This document shows, piece by piece, positions 36,362-44,782 of a DNA stretch of 64,000 bases. The notes under the pieces were generated by a model. The model saw only the letters and a list, made by a program, of their open reading frames with translations. It made no database searches and was not told where the DNA came from. The position numbers and the translations under genes are program-made. This DNA is from JBLHKW01 sp047618565 (GTDB taxonomy: Bacteria; Planctomycetota; UBA1135; GCA-002686595), in assembly GCA_047618565.1 (NCBI GenBank), contig JBLHKW010000002.1:1-64000 (forward strand). The letters are read 5' to 3'. The number at the start of each line of letters is the position of its first letter. The first letter of the stretch is position 1.

Positions 36362-37281
36362 CGTCGCGGGCAAACGAGATCACACGCCTGCATCGCGATC
36401 GGCCGCGCAGCAGGTTACTGCGCGTGAGCTTGTTAATCCTGACGCTCCTGGGCCTGGGGTCATGGCTGTGGACCGCTGTCGGTGCGATCGACATGTTCGG
36501 AGCGCGTCGTTTGACGAACCTGCGGCGCTTTGTTGCGCATGACGCGATGCCCTATCCGTTTCGTGACGGGGAGTTTTCGTGGCGCGGGTTGGGGGACTGG
36601 ATCGCGACAATCTGGGAAGCGCAGGCCCGCGCGGGCGCCACCTCCACCTTATGGATCGCCGTGGTCGCGATCCTGATCGCGGGTTCCCTTGCCCTGCCCC
36701 TGGCCCTGCTGGGGGCGCGGGTGCTTGCGGCCTCCGATCCGTTCCTGCCTGGGGGCATTGCGGGTCAGGGCGAGTCGAGGTGGACCCTGAGACGCACCCT
36801 GGCGCTGCTCGTGCGCAGTGCATGCGTCGCCATGCGCGCCATTCCCGAGTACGTGCTGGCCTTCCTGTTTCTTGCGATCCTGGGCAGCTCCCCGTGGGCC
36901 GCGATCCTGGCCCTGGCCCTGCACAACGCTGGCATCCTGGGGCGGCTTGGGACGGAGACGATCGAGAACCTCGACGTGATGCCCCTGCGGGCAGTGAGAC
37001 TTGCCGGCGCCGACCGTCGCGCGCTCGCCCTGTGGGTGGCCCTGCCCCTGGCGTTCCCGCGCTTCCTGCTCTACTTCTTCTACCGCTTCGAGACCTGCGT
37101 GCGCGAGGCCACGGTACTGGGCATCCTGGGCATCGCCTCCCTCGGCGCTTTCGTCCAAGAAGCGCGCGCACGTCAGCGCTATGACGAGATGCTGTTCCTG
37201 ATCCTGATCGGCGGCGCGATCGTCCTGCTGGCGGACCTCGCGTCCCAGCTCGCACGCACCTGGATCCGGCGCGAGACCTAG
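36358..37281 (+). CDS. PhnE-like ABC transporter permease 2
   Basis: A second, paralogous PhnE-type permease (307 aa, about six helices) with the EAA-loop GILGRLGTETIENLDVMPLRAV and the tail RFETCVREATVLGILGIASLG. Two PhnE homologues imply a heterodimeric membrane unit. The ATG overlaps the first permease stop. The TAG stop (37279-37281) lies inside the left CTAG flank of a MITE-like element. Confidence 0.93.
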   Translation: MTSRANEITRLHRDRPRSRLLRVSLLILTLLGLGSWLWTAVGAIDMFGARRLTNLRRFVAHDAMPYPFRDGEFSWRGLGDWIATIWEAQARAGATSTLWIAVVAILIAGSLALPLALLGARVLAASDPFLPGGIAGQGESRWTLRRTLALLVRSACVAMRAIPEYVLAFLFLAILGSSPWAAILALALHNAGILGRLGTETIENLDVMPLRAVRLAGADRRALALWVALPLAFPRFLLYFFYRFETCVREATVLGILGIASLGAFVQEARARQRYDEMLFLILIGGAIVLLADLASQLARTWIRRET

Positions 37282-37442
37282 CAGGCCGTGGTGGAAGTCA
37301 CGACGCGCTAGAATCCGCCAGGATCCGCCCTGGCGGCGTTGCGCTTCCTCCGAGTATCCGCAAATACGCGTCGTCAGCACGCCTTGCCATGACGAACCCT
37401 GACGGCCTCGATCCCGCCGTGACTTCCACCACGGCCTGCTAG
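37278..37442. mobile_element. MITE-like element C: 25-bp inverted ends with CTAG flanks
   Basis: A perfect 25-bp inverted repeat, CTAGCAGGCCGTGG... at 37278-37302 and its complement at 37418-37442, encloses 115 bp without a gene. The outermost CTAG on each side looks like a 4-bp target duplication, leaving 21-bp terminal repeats. An 8-bp hairpin (37315-37322/37329-37336) inside could terminate transcription of the ABC transporter operon. The left CTAG includes the permease stop codon. Confidence 0.7.
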
Positions 37443-38311
37443 CCGATCGTCGCAGTGAACCGAGCCTGAGCAGGATCCAACGAGCCTTGGGCCCCGCAGA
37501 AGAGCGTTGCCCGTCGGCTATTGCCCTGGGGCGCCACGCCGTCGCTTCGTTCAGGGGAGTCGCTACCGCACGTGCCGGCAGGTCGAACGTGTGCAGGTCA
37601 TATTTGGCACGCGCTGTAACGACGGACGGTTGAAGCGCGTACCTGGTATTCGGTGCGACTGCTCGGTGAAAGATGTCGCGGCCAACGAAACCCGCACCTC
37701 AGCATGGAACCATGCCGAACTGTTTCTTCGCAGCCGCCCTCTTCGCATTCCTATCGCCGCTTGCCACGGGACAGGACGCGCTCGACGCGCTCGTCGAGGG
37801 GGTTCATCGAAAGCAACAAAACGTTGGCGTCGCGGTCACGATGTATCGGGCAGGTGAGCGTATCTACGAGAAGTACCTGGGTATGGCCGACCTCGAGAAC
37901 GGAGTCCAGGTGCACCGGGGGATACGCCTCGGCATCGCGAGCGTCACGAAGCTCTTCACCGCAACGACCCTGCTGATCATGCGCGGCGAAGGTGAGGTCG
38001 ACCTGGACGCGCGCGTGCAGGAGTATGTGCCGGAGTTCCCGGTGAAGCCCCAGGGCGAGAGTACCTTGCGAATGCTCGCGACGCACCGCGCCGGAATCCC
38101 TCATCCCCAGGACAGGACACCGAAATTGTTCGCGACGCATTATGAGACGGCAACGGACGCGCTCGAGGTTTTCACGGATGAGCCGCTCACGTTTGTACCG
38201 GACAGCGAGGCGGGGTATTCGAGCTCGAATTACAACCTGCTCACGGCGGCGATCGAGGGAGCCGCGGGGCAGACATTCCAGTCGGTGGTGAAGGCCAGGC
38301 TCCTCAAGCCG

Positions 38312-38513
38312 CTAGCCCGGGTCATTCATGAGCCGCGAGGCGAAACGCCTCGATTCGGCCCCTGCCGGTGCTTGGCGAGCATTGGACCCGCAGACGACCT
38401 TGTAAGATCGTCGAGGACGCCAATGCTCGCCAAGTGCCGGCAGGGGCTGAAAGGACGGCGAAGCCGGCCGTTCGTGGGGTTTCGTCCGCGTGGTCATGAA
38501 TAATCCGGTCTAG
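38312..38513. mobile_element. MITE-like element A inside the serine hydrolase gene
   Basis: A 194-bp segment (38316-38509) flanked by CTAG on both sides (38312-38315, 38510-38513). Its ends are imperfect inverted repeats (CCCGGGTCATTCATGA on the left, and the complement of TCATGAATAATCCGGT on the right). Inside, a 28-bp near-perfect inverted repeat (38358-38385/38420-38447, two mismatches) surrounds a smaller hairpin, so nearly the whole element can fold into one long stem. No transposase is encoded. Confidence 0.75.
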
Positions 38514-38688
38514 CAGCCCGCCCTAAAAACTCCCTACTCGACTTCGCCCTCTCCGCCGCCGCTGCGTCGTGCTCGTCGAGCCGTGCTCAGCGGCCCTACA
38601 GGGCCGCCTCCGCCGTCTCGACTTCGCACTCCTTGCTGCGACGAAGATGGCTTCGTCTCGCTACGGGACTTTTTCAACGGGCTGCTAG
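38510..38688. mobile_element. MITE-like element B adjacent to element A
   Basis: A 171-bp segment (38514-38684) between CTAG copies at 38510-38513 and 38685-38688. Terminal inverted repeats are CAGCCCG...AAAAACTCCC at the left and the complement of GGGACTTTTTCAACGGGCTG at the right. It contains a perfect 7-bp hairpin, GCGGCCC/GGGCCGC (38590-38596/38601-38607). Its right-end sequence aligns with the ends of element C at about 15 of 21 positions, so B and C are probably one family. Non-coding. Confidence 0.78.
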
Positions 38689-39192
38689 GTCTCGAACAGA
38701 CGTCATTCGACGACGTGCTGCGACCGCTTCCGAATCGATCGCGCAGGTACAGCTATTACCACCCGTGGACCTACGCGGAGAGCGAGGAGCTCTATTTCGT
38801 TCCCGTCTGGGACTACAGCTTCAATTCCGGCGGCGGCAACCTTGTCTCGACCGCGGACGAGCTGGCGAAGTTCGGAGAGTCCCTCGCAGAGCTCGAGTCG
38901 CTCACGCTCGACGACTTCGAGCTCTTGCTCGGCTGGAGCAGCGAGCTGGACTCCAGGGGGAGGCGGCGTCTGTTCGTCTCTGGCTCAAACCCCGGCGTGC
39001 AGGCGGCCCTGGCCGTCTATCCGGAGGATGGCCTGGCGGTGGCGGTGCTGGCGAACACCTGGGGCGTCGGCTCACGATCAGGCGAGATGGTGCGGCTCGC
39101 GAGCAGCGTGGCGGAGACGTTGTTCGAGGGCTCCTGATCACTGGGCCAGATGATCCCATGCGCGGGTCCAGCGGCGGACTTCAGGCTGGCGT

Positions 39193-40326
39193 TCAGGCCT
39201 CTGCGCGCGCGATGAGGATGTCCACTTCCGATCGCAGGTGCGCGATCACGTCGTCGTAGCTGAAGGTGCCGACGGTCTCCGGGCCGCGTTTCAGGTTCAC
39301 GGTCTTCGGGCCACACCACAGTCCCAGGTCTGCATCGTCCGTTTCGCCGGGGCCGTTGACGCGACAGCCCATCACGGCGATCGTGATGTCGTGGTCCGCG
39401 GCGTAGGCGGTCATGCTCTTGACCTCTTCCGCAAGTTCGATGAAGCGTTCGTTCTCCACTCGCGAGCAGGAGGGGCAGGCGATGATGTTCAGGCCCTCGA
39501 AGAAGTTCGGTGGAACGGATCTGAAGCGGCCATTGGCGATGTCGTCGATGATGGAGCGCCCGACCTCGATCTCGAGACCCTTGTCGTCAAAGGGCACCGT
39601 GAGCGAGACCCGCAGGGTGTCGCCGATGCCGCGCGAGATCAGCTGTTCGAAGGCAATGCGCGTCTTGATGATGCCGTCGGGCGGCATGCCGGCTTCGGTG
39701 ACCCCGAGGTGCAGGGGCACGTCTGGCCGTGCCTTGGCGAAGCGTTGATTGGTCTCGATGACCACGCGCGGGTCCGAGTCCTTGATCGAGACAACGTAGT
39801 CGCGAAAGCCCAGGTCATCGAGCAGTGTGCAGTGGTCGAGGGCGCACTCGACGATGGCCCCGTTGTGGTCATCACCGTGTCGCTCGCGGTAGCTCGGAGC
39901 GATCGAGCCCGCATTGACCCCGATCCGGATCGCGCAGTCGTGGGACGCGGCCACATCCGCGATCCAGGCCACCTTGTCCGCGATGCTCTTCGATCTCTCG
40001 TGGTGGTGCAGGTGCCCCGGGTTGTAGCGGATCTTGTCCACGTGGGGCGCGACCGGGAGCGCCAGTCGGTAGTTCTCCTGCAGGTCGACCGAGAGGCGGG
40101 CATCGGTCGAGCCACGGATCTCGGCCAGGGCTTCGACGTCCGCCGGACTGTCTACTGCAATGCGGATGAGGTCGGCGCCGGCACGCTCCAGGATCCCGAT
40201 CTGGCGCAGGGTGGCAGGCAGGTCGCTGGTGCGCGTGGCCGCCATGCTCTGGACGGCGATCGGAGCTCCGCCCCCGAGGGTGAGGTCACGGATGCGGATC
40301 GAGCGGGTCGTGCGTTCGGGGCTCAT
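39193..40326 (-). CDS. ispG: 4-hydroxy-3-methylbut-2-en-1-yl diphosphate synthase (GcpE)
   Basis: The penultimate enzyme of the MEP isoprenoid pathway, reducing MEcPP to HMBPP. The N-terminal TIM barrel begins PIAVQSMAATRTSD (22-35). The C-terminal [4Fe-4S] ligands are Cys284 and Cys287 (CPSCSR) and Cys321 (GCRVNGPGE), with catalytic Glu328. At 377 aa it is the short bacterial form. The 380 bp upstream contains a hairpin-rich stretch and an intrinsic terminator pointing toward ispG. Confidence 0.97.
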   Translation of the reverse strand: MSPERTTRSIRIRDLTLGGGAPIAVQSMAATRTSDLPATLRQIGILERAGADLIRIAVDSPADVEALAEIRGSTDARLSVDLQENYRLALPVAPHVDKIRYNPGHLHHHERSKSIADKVAWIADVAASHDCAIRIGVNAGSIAPSYRERHGDDHNGAIVECALDHCTLLDDLGFRDYVVSIKDSDPRVVIETNQRFAKARPDVPLHLGVTEAGMPPDGIIKTRIAFEQLISRGIGDTLRVSLTVPFDDKGLEIEVGRSIIDDIANGRFRSVPPNFFEGLNIIACPSCSRVENERFIELAEEVKSMTAYAADHDITIAVMGCRVNGPGETDDADLGLWCGPKTVNLKRGPETVGTFSYDDVIAHLRSEVDILIARAEA

Positions 40327-40414
40327 GCGGAGTGGTCTGGACTGTCGTGCGGGGCGGTGGCTGGGGGGATTCTAGTCGCACCAGCGCGCGGAAACGGGGC
40401 TCGTGGAAAAATAC

Positions 40415-40458
40415 AAAAAAAGCTGCCCCACCTGTGCCCGAGACCCCGGATGAGGGGC
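40415..40458 (-). terminator. Intrinsic terminator upstream of ispG
   Basis: On the minus strand GCCCC (40458-40454) pairs with GGGGC (40429-40425), extended by a C-G pair past a mismatch. AGC and seven T residues (40421-40415) follow. Since no minus-strand CDS lies upstream, it must end either a small RNA or an attenuated ispG leader. Confidence 0.6.
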
Positions 40459-40606
40459 TGGAAAGTGTCTGATTGGTCCCCGGTCGGGGCCGGCTTGCGT
40501 GTGATTCCCCTCTCACTTTGAGCCACTGCTCCGGCCAGGTACCTCTTTCCGCGGGTGTTTTGCACCTGCTCCAACCCCTCACGGACCGCGCCCCGAGAGG
40601 GGTTGG
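40415..40606 (-). ncRNA. Candidate structured leader or small RNA upstream of ispG
   Basis: About 190 nt of non-coding minus strand between the divergent FAD oxidoreductase start and the terminator before ispG. It begins with a perfect 10-bp stem, CCAACCCCTC/GAGGGGTTGG (40597-40606/40571-40580). CAGGT/ACCTG, GAGC/GCTC, GTGA/TCAC and CCCC/GGGG hairpins follow, and it ends in the oligo-T terminator. I compared it by eye with the usual riboswitches, 6S, SRP RNA, RNase P and tmRNA and found no match. The 5' end is uncertain. Confidence 0.4.
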
Positions 40607-40706
40607 CCTTATTTGCGGACAAAGTTTTGTCGGCACGCGTTAGCCCAAGGTGACCCGGGGAAGTGGCCCCGTGCTGGGTTAGAATGCTGGCGAAGGAGAG
40701 ATTGAG

Positions 40707-41954
40707 TTGAAGGCGAAGATTCTGGTCGTTGGTGGGGGAGCCATGGGGACGTGCATCGCATTGCACGCCGCCACGCGCTGTGACCCTTTAAAGGAGCCCG
40801 TGATCCTGATCGAGAAGGATCGGCTTGGGGCCGGGTCCTCCGGTCGATCGAACGCGATCATCCATCAGGGATATGGAGATCGGCAGCTGGCGGGGATGGC
40901 GCGAGACGCCCTCAAGGTCTACGCCGGGCTCGAGCAGAACACCGGGCGTTCGGTCGGCTACCGCAGAACCGGTGTGCTGCTCTTTGCGGGCCCGAACGAC
41001 ACGGCTGCGCGCGCGGAGCTCGAGGCCAATATCGAGATGCAGTCCTCGATCGGCATCGATGTTCGACGTGTCGAGGCAGAGGAGATTCGTGGCATTGTGC
41101 CGGGCATCGAGGTCGAGGACGGCACGCTCGGAGCCTTCGAGCCCGACGGTGGCTTCGTCGACTCCGCGCGCACGATCCAGGCCTTTGCAACCCTGGCGCG
41201 CGACCGTGGCGCGGCGACGCGCATCGGCGTCAAGAACCCGACGATCCTGGTCGAGAACGGCCGTGCCATCGGCGTCGAGACCAGCGCCGGCACTTTTTAT
41301 GCCCCGATGATCGTACTCGCCACCGGGCCCTGGACGCCGTTCATCCTGCGCGACTTCAACATCGACCTGCCCCTGCGGGTGGTGCGTACGCAGCAGCACT
41401 TCATCCGCATGCCGATCCCGTCCCGCGACGATGAAGACGAGGCCACATTCGATTCGAGCGATAGCTCCGAGTTCGAGACGCGCTTCGTTCCGGACCCGCT
41501 GGACCGCATGCCGGTCGCTCACCCGGTTCTGTACGACCTGCAGAAGGGCCTCAGCATCCGGTGCGAGCCCAGCGAAGCCCGCACGCGCATCACGCGCCTC
41601 GGCTTCAAGCAGTTGCCGGACGTGTCGGACCCCGAACAGCTGGATCGCGAAGTCGATCCGGAGTTCATTCGCTGGGCGCGTCAGTCGGCCTCGTCGCGGC
41701 TACCCGTCTACGAGACCATGCCGGATGTGGGCTCCCAGGCGGCGTGGATCACTCTGACGCCTGACGAGCGCCCGATCGTGGGGCCCGTCAAGGAAATGCC
41801 CGGCCTGTACGTCGCGACCGGATTCTCGGGTAACGATTTCCAGCTCGCGCCGTCGATCGGCGAGGGCATGGCGCAGATGCTGATGGACGAGCCGGTGAGT
41901 GCCTTCGACCCCGAGTTCTTCTCGCTCGAGCGTTTTCAGCAGGCGCGGACCTGA
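40707..41954 (+). CDS. FAD-dependent oxidoreductase (DAO family)
   Basis: A glycine/D-amino-acid-oxidase-fold flavoenzyme. The Rossmann loop is VVGGGAMGTCIALHAAT (7-23), followed by GAGSSGRSNAIIHQGYG, the DAO-family FAD contact. The C-terminal half has PDERPIVGPVKEMPGLYVAT and GFSGNDFQLAPSIGE, the second FAD site. The start is TTG at 40707, supported by AAGGAGAG 7 nt upstream. Probable substrate is a secondary amine or amino acid; not identifiable here. Confidence 0.9.
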   Translation: MKAKILVVGGGAMGTCIALHAATRCDPLKEPVILIEKDRLGAGSSGRSNAIIHQGYGDRQLAGMARDALKVYAGLEQNTGRSVGYRRTGVLLFAGPNDTAARAELEANIEMQSSIGIDVRRVEAEEIRGIVPGIEVEDGTLGAFEPDGGFVDSARTIQAFATLARDRGAATRIGVKNPTILVENGRAIGVETSAGTFYAPMIVLATGPWTPFILRDFNIDLPLRVVRTQQHFIRMPIPSRDDEDEATFDSSDSSEFETRFVPDPLDRMPVAHPVLYDLQKGLSIRCEPSEARTRITRLGFKQLPDVSDPEQLDREVDPEFIRWARQSASSRLPVYETMPDVGSQAAWITLTPDERPIVGPVKEMPGLYVATGFSGNDFQLAPSIGEGMAQMLMDEPVSAFDPEFFSLERFQQART

Positions 41955-41976
41955 TAGATCCCGGCGGGCGTCTGGC

Positions 41977-42321
41977 TCAGTCGTCCTTGAGGACGCTGGT
42001 GATGCGCACGCCGTAGCTGTGGTCGATGGTGACCACCTCGCCGCGCGCGACGATACGACCGTTGACCAGGATGTCGGCCGGTTCGTGGGCTTCACGATCC
42101 AGCGGAACCAGGCTGCCCGGGCGCATGTCGATCAGGCGTGCGAGGGTCATGCGTGCCTTGCCGATCTGGACGGTCACCCGGACGGGCACTTCCAGCAGGC
42201 TGTCGAGGCCGATCGGTTCACCGCCCTCTGCCGAGTCGAGCTCGTTCAGGAGGTTGGACTCGACCGCGACGGTAGCCTCGTCGATCGACTCTTCGATGGT
42301 CTTCTTTTCTTGCTCGGTCAT
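41977..42321 (-). CDS. fliN: Flagellar motor switch protein FliN
   Basis: A C-ring component that sets rotation direction and helps dock the export ATPase complex. The SpoA (FliN_FliM_C) fold is visible from residue about 37: LLEVPVRVTVQIGKARMTLA, then RPGSLVPLDREAHEPADILVNG and ARGEVVTIDHSYGVRI. It is 114 aa with a short acidic N-terminus, and is the last gene of the long minus-strand flagellar operon, 12 nt after fliM. Confidence 0.96.
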   Translation of the reverse strand: MTEQEKKTIEESIDEATVAVESNLLNELDSAEGGEPIGLDSLLEVPVRVTVQIGKARMTLARLIDMRPGSLVPLDREAHEPADILVNGRIVARGEVVTIDHSYGVRITSVLKDD

Positions 42322-42333
42322 GGCCGGGTCCTC

Positions 42334-43281
42334 TCAGTTTTCTGATGGTTGGTCTACTTCGCCACTGCGCGGATCCAGTTCGGTGATGCGCACGGCGAGG
42401 GTGTTTCCGATTCGACCCATCTCGGCCGTCGCGCAGACGCGGTCCTCCACGTACAGCTGGAGGGGTGCGCCCTCGCTCATGCCCAGCGGGATGACGTCAC
42501 CCAGCTCGAGGCCCAGCAGATCGGTCAACGGAATGTCGATCGATGCAAGGTATGCCTGCATGCCGATCGACACCTTGTTCAGGTGCTCGGGTAGGGAATC
42601 GGGATCGGTCTCGTCTCCATCCTCGGGCGAGAAGCCACTCAGATAGAGGCGTAGGTCACTCGTTCCACCGATGCCCTCAAACTGCATGTGAATTGCGAGA
42701 CGCGGCTCCACGCGATCCGTCGAGGGGCTGACCTCGGCCAAATCGGACGCGCTCTGCACCATCATGACGGGTTCGAGTGTGAGGTCGAACGCGCGTGCGA
42801 TGGGGGCGGTGACCTCGTCCAGGAGTTGAGCGATGATGCATAGCTCGGCCGAGGATAGCTCGCGTTCGGTTACCTCGCCCTCGAACATCCCTGTCAGGAT
42901 GGCCTCGGCAGCCGCCGCGGCATAACCGCTGTCCCATACGAGCCAGCCGAGCTCACCCTCGCAACGGAAGCACCGCAGCAGGAACGGGGCACTGAGCCCG
43001 TCGAACACCTCCGCCGCGTTCACTTCCGTGACCGCACACAAGTTCATCTTCGTGGTTTCCCGCAAGAGCGGCCGCATGTTGGCGCAGATCTCCTGGAACT
43101 TCGACACGATCTTCTTGGAGATGCTCCGCACGCGCTCGGCAGAAAGCCGCCTGGGGCGCTGGAAGTCCCTCAAGGAGACCTCGGCCGCCTGCGCCTGTGC
43201 GACATCCCCCGCGATTTCGCGGATGGCGTCGGTCTCTGCTTCGTCCAGGCTAGGGCTCACGTTGGGGAATCCATCAGACAA
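42334..43281 (-). CDS. fliM: Flagellar motor switch protein FliM
   Basis: The C-ring protein that binds CheY-P and FliG. The middle domain includes LRDFQRPRRLSAERVRSISK (about 37-56), the usual start of FliM homology, and the C-terminus has a SpoA domain (LELGDVIPLGMSEGAPLQLY). An N-terminal EIDAL-like CheY-binding peptide is not clear: the start is MSDGFPNVSPSLDEAETDAI, where only DEAETDAI is vaguely similar. At 315 aa it is of normal length. Confidence 0.95.
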   Translation of the reverse strand: MSDGFPNVSPSLDEAETDAIREIAGDVAQAQAAEVSLRDFQRPRRLSAERVRSISKKIVSKFQEICANMRPLLRETTKMNLCAVTEVNAAEVFDGLSAPFLLRCFRCEGELGWLVWDSGYAAAAAEAILTGMFEGEVTERELSSAELCIIAQLLDEVTAPIARAFDLTLEPVMMVQSASDLAEVSPSTDRVEPRLAIHMQFEGIGGTSDLRLYLSGFSPEDGDETDPDSLPEHLNKVSIGMQAYLASIDIPLTDLLGLELGDVIPLGMSEGAPLQLYVEDRVCATAEMGRIGNTLAVRITELDPRSGEVDQPSEN

Positions 43282-44049
43282 CTACTGGGCGATCAGCTCT
43301 CGGGCAAATAGCTGCCGAATACGTCCATGGACGCCTACCTTGACCTCGCCCTCGAACTCGAGCTCGATCTCGGTGACGTCCACATACAAGGTGTCGCCAG
43401 AAGTGGTCAGGAGCTTGAGGTCCTCTTCGTCGCCATCGAAGGTGAGCACCTCGCCCTCATCGATCTGCAGCGTCTTCTCGATGGAATTCACCTTCAGGAC
43501 GTGGCTGTGGAACCCGCCTCGGAAGTTGGTTTCGCCAAACGAGATGCCAGGGCGCAGGCCGCTGACCGAATCGCGCGCCATCGGCCGGGTCGTCTCGCCG
43601 ATGTGGACCGGGAAGAGGACCGGGTTGAGGGCATCGCGTAGCTCCAAAAGGAACGCCTCGCGCGCCGCCCCCTGGTAGGTCTCGACCAGAGTCTTGGTGG
43701 AGATGATCCTACCGACCACATCGCGCAGGATCGGATCGTAGAGCGGGTCGGTCGCTCGCTTGGCGAGGTAGGTCTCGTCGTATGCAATGTACATGCAGTC
43801 CAGCAGGGTCTGCAGGTAGCGACGCTGGTCGTTGTCGCGCAGGTTCGTGTTGAACTTTTCCTCGAACAACGAGTGGTGGTAGGGGCCACTGAAGCGGCGC
43901 ACCGAGTCCTTGGCCGGTACCGCGAAGGACGCTGCGGCGGCGCCTGCGGCGATGAGGCCGAAGATGGCGCCGACGATCATCAGCGGTCCCTTGCCCTTCT
44001 TGCTGCCCTCTTCGAGATCGTCCGTCAGGTCTTCGTCTTCGTCTGCCAT
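43282..44049 (-). CDS. fliL: FliL-like flagellar basal-body protein with a C-terminal extension
   Basis: FliL forms rings around the stator and tunes torque. Residues 23-47 are the single membrane anchor. The periplasmic FliL domain (about 60-160) contains the typical LRDVVGRIISTKTLVETYQG and LRDALNPVLF. A further 95 residues (about 160-255), beta-rich and ending HGRIRQLFARELIAQ, are absent from ordinary FliL (150-180 aa). It lies between motB and fliM in the usual place. Confidence 0.85.
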   Translation of the reverse strand: MADEDEDLTDDLEEGSKKGKGPLMIVGAIFGLIAAGAAAASFAVPAKDSVRRFSGPYHHSLFEEKFNTNLRDNDQRRYLQTLLDCMYIAYDETYLAKRATDPLYDPILRDVVGRIISTKTLVETYQGAAREAFLLELRDALNPVLFPVHIGETTRPMARDSVSGLRPGISFGETNFRGGFHSHVLKVNSIEKTLQIDEGEVLTFDGDEEDLKLLTTSGDTLYVDVTEIELEFEGEVKVGVHGRIRQLFARELIAQ

Positions 44050-44065
44050 GGTGGGTAGGTCCCGT

Positions 44066-44758
44066 TCAGTTACTCGGAGGGGTGATCAGCTGGGCGTCGA
44101 CGGTACGTACCGTCTTGCCATCGCGAATGGTCTCTTCAAGCCAGCCGCGCGCTTGCACGCGCTCGGGCCGGAAGCTGTGTGTCTCGATGAAGAAGGATCT
44201 CACCGCGGCAGCGCGCGTGAACGCGAGCCAGTGGTTGTCTCCGCTGAATGCCTCGGCCGCGTCCAGCGCGTGTCCATCCAGCAGCAGGATCTGCCCGGAA
44301 CCGGGTCGCAGGCTGTCGGCAAGGCGATCCAGGTACTGGCGGCTCTGGTGGGTGATCGTGGCCGAGTCGGGGTCGAACAGCGCCACCTGGGGCTGGAGCA
44401 TCGTATTGTGGGGCTCCATTGCCTCGAGCATCTCGGCTCGAAAGAGCTCGGTCTGGCTGGCGGTCAGGTGTGCCTCACGGCGTTCGGGGTCGGACTCGGG
44501 CGGAAGGTTAAAGCGCCGCCGGACGTTGGCGAAGATGTTGGCCTTCTCCTCGGCCGACATGGTCCCGGTCAGCCCGTGGGACTCGACTGCCACGATGAAC
44601 GAGCCAAGGCCCTTGGCGAGCATCCCGAAGTTCTGCTCCTGGGCCATGGACACAAGCAGGATGAAGAAGCACAGGATCAGCGTCATCATGTCCCCGAAGG
44701 ACACCATGTATGCCGGGGCCCCTATCTTGGGCTCCAGGGGCTTTTCCTTCTTCGCCAT
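44066..44758 (-). CDS. motB: MotB-like stator protein (second copy)
   Basis: The N-terminal plug/TM segment YMVSFGDMMTLILCFFILLV has the ion-binding Asp23. The C-terminal OmpA-like peptidoglycan-binding domain is degenerate (LLLDGHALDAAEAF..RAAAVRSFF; the usual GHTD is GHAL). At 230 aa it is slightly short. It is a paralogue of the adjacent upstream motB, and only one motA is present, so the two could form alternative or mixed stators. Confidence 0.88.
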   Translation of the reverse strand: MAKKEKPLEPKIGAPAYMVSFGDMMTLILCFFILLVSMAQEQNFGMLAKGLGSFIVAVESHGLTGTMSAEEKANIFANVRRRFNLPPESDPERREAHLTASQTELFRAEMLEAMEPHNTMLQPQVALFDPDSATITHQSRQYLDRLADSLRPGSGQILLLDGHALDAAEAFSGDNHWLAFTRAAAVRSFFIETHSFRPERVQARGWLEETIRDGKTVRTVDAQLITPPSN

Positions 44759-44782
44759 GATGTACGCGCGCCGGTAGGGGCG

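Larger units (their letters stand above)
37712..39137 (+). pseudogene. Serine hydrolase gene interrupted by two tandem MITE-like insertions
   Basis: The N-terminal part (37712 to about 38314) has a signal peptide (MPNCFFAAALFAFLS) and the beta-lactamase-fold nucleophile ASVTKLFTA (SVTK, SxxK) plus SSNYN (YxN-like). The C-terminal part resumes at 38685 with LGLEQTSFDDVLRPLPNR and runs to the stop at 39137. Removing 38316-38688, which leaves one CTAG, restores a single frame reading KPLGLEQTS, so the gene was intact before the insertions. Today translation would run on into element A and stop at 38503, losing the C-terminal third. Confidence 0.85.

Noticed and set aside
38583..39137. Independent 184-codon gene starting inside element B
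   Set aside because: The first 34 codons are MITE sequence; the rest is the displaced C-terminal part of the interrupted serine hydrolase.
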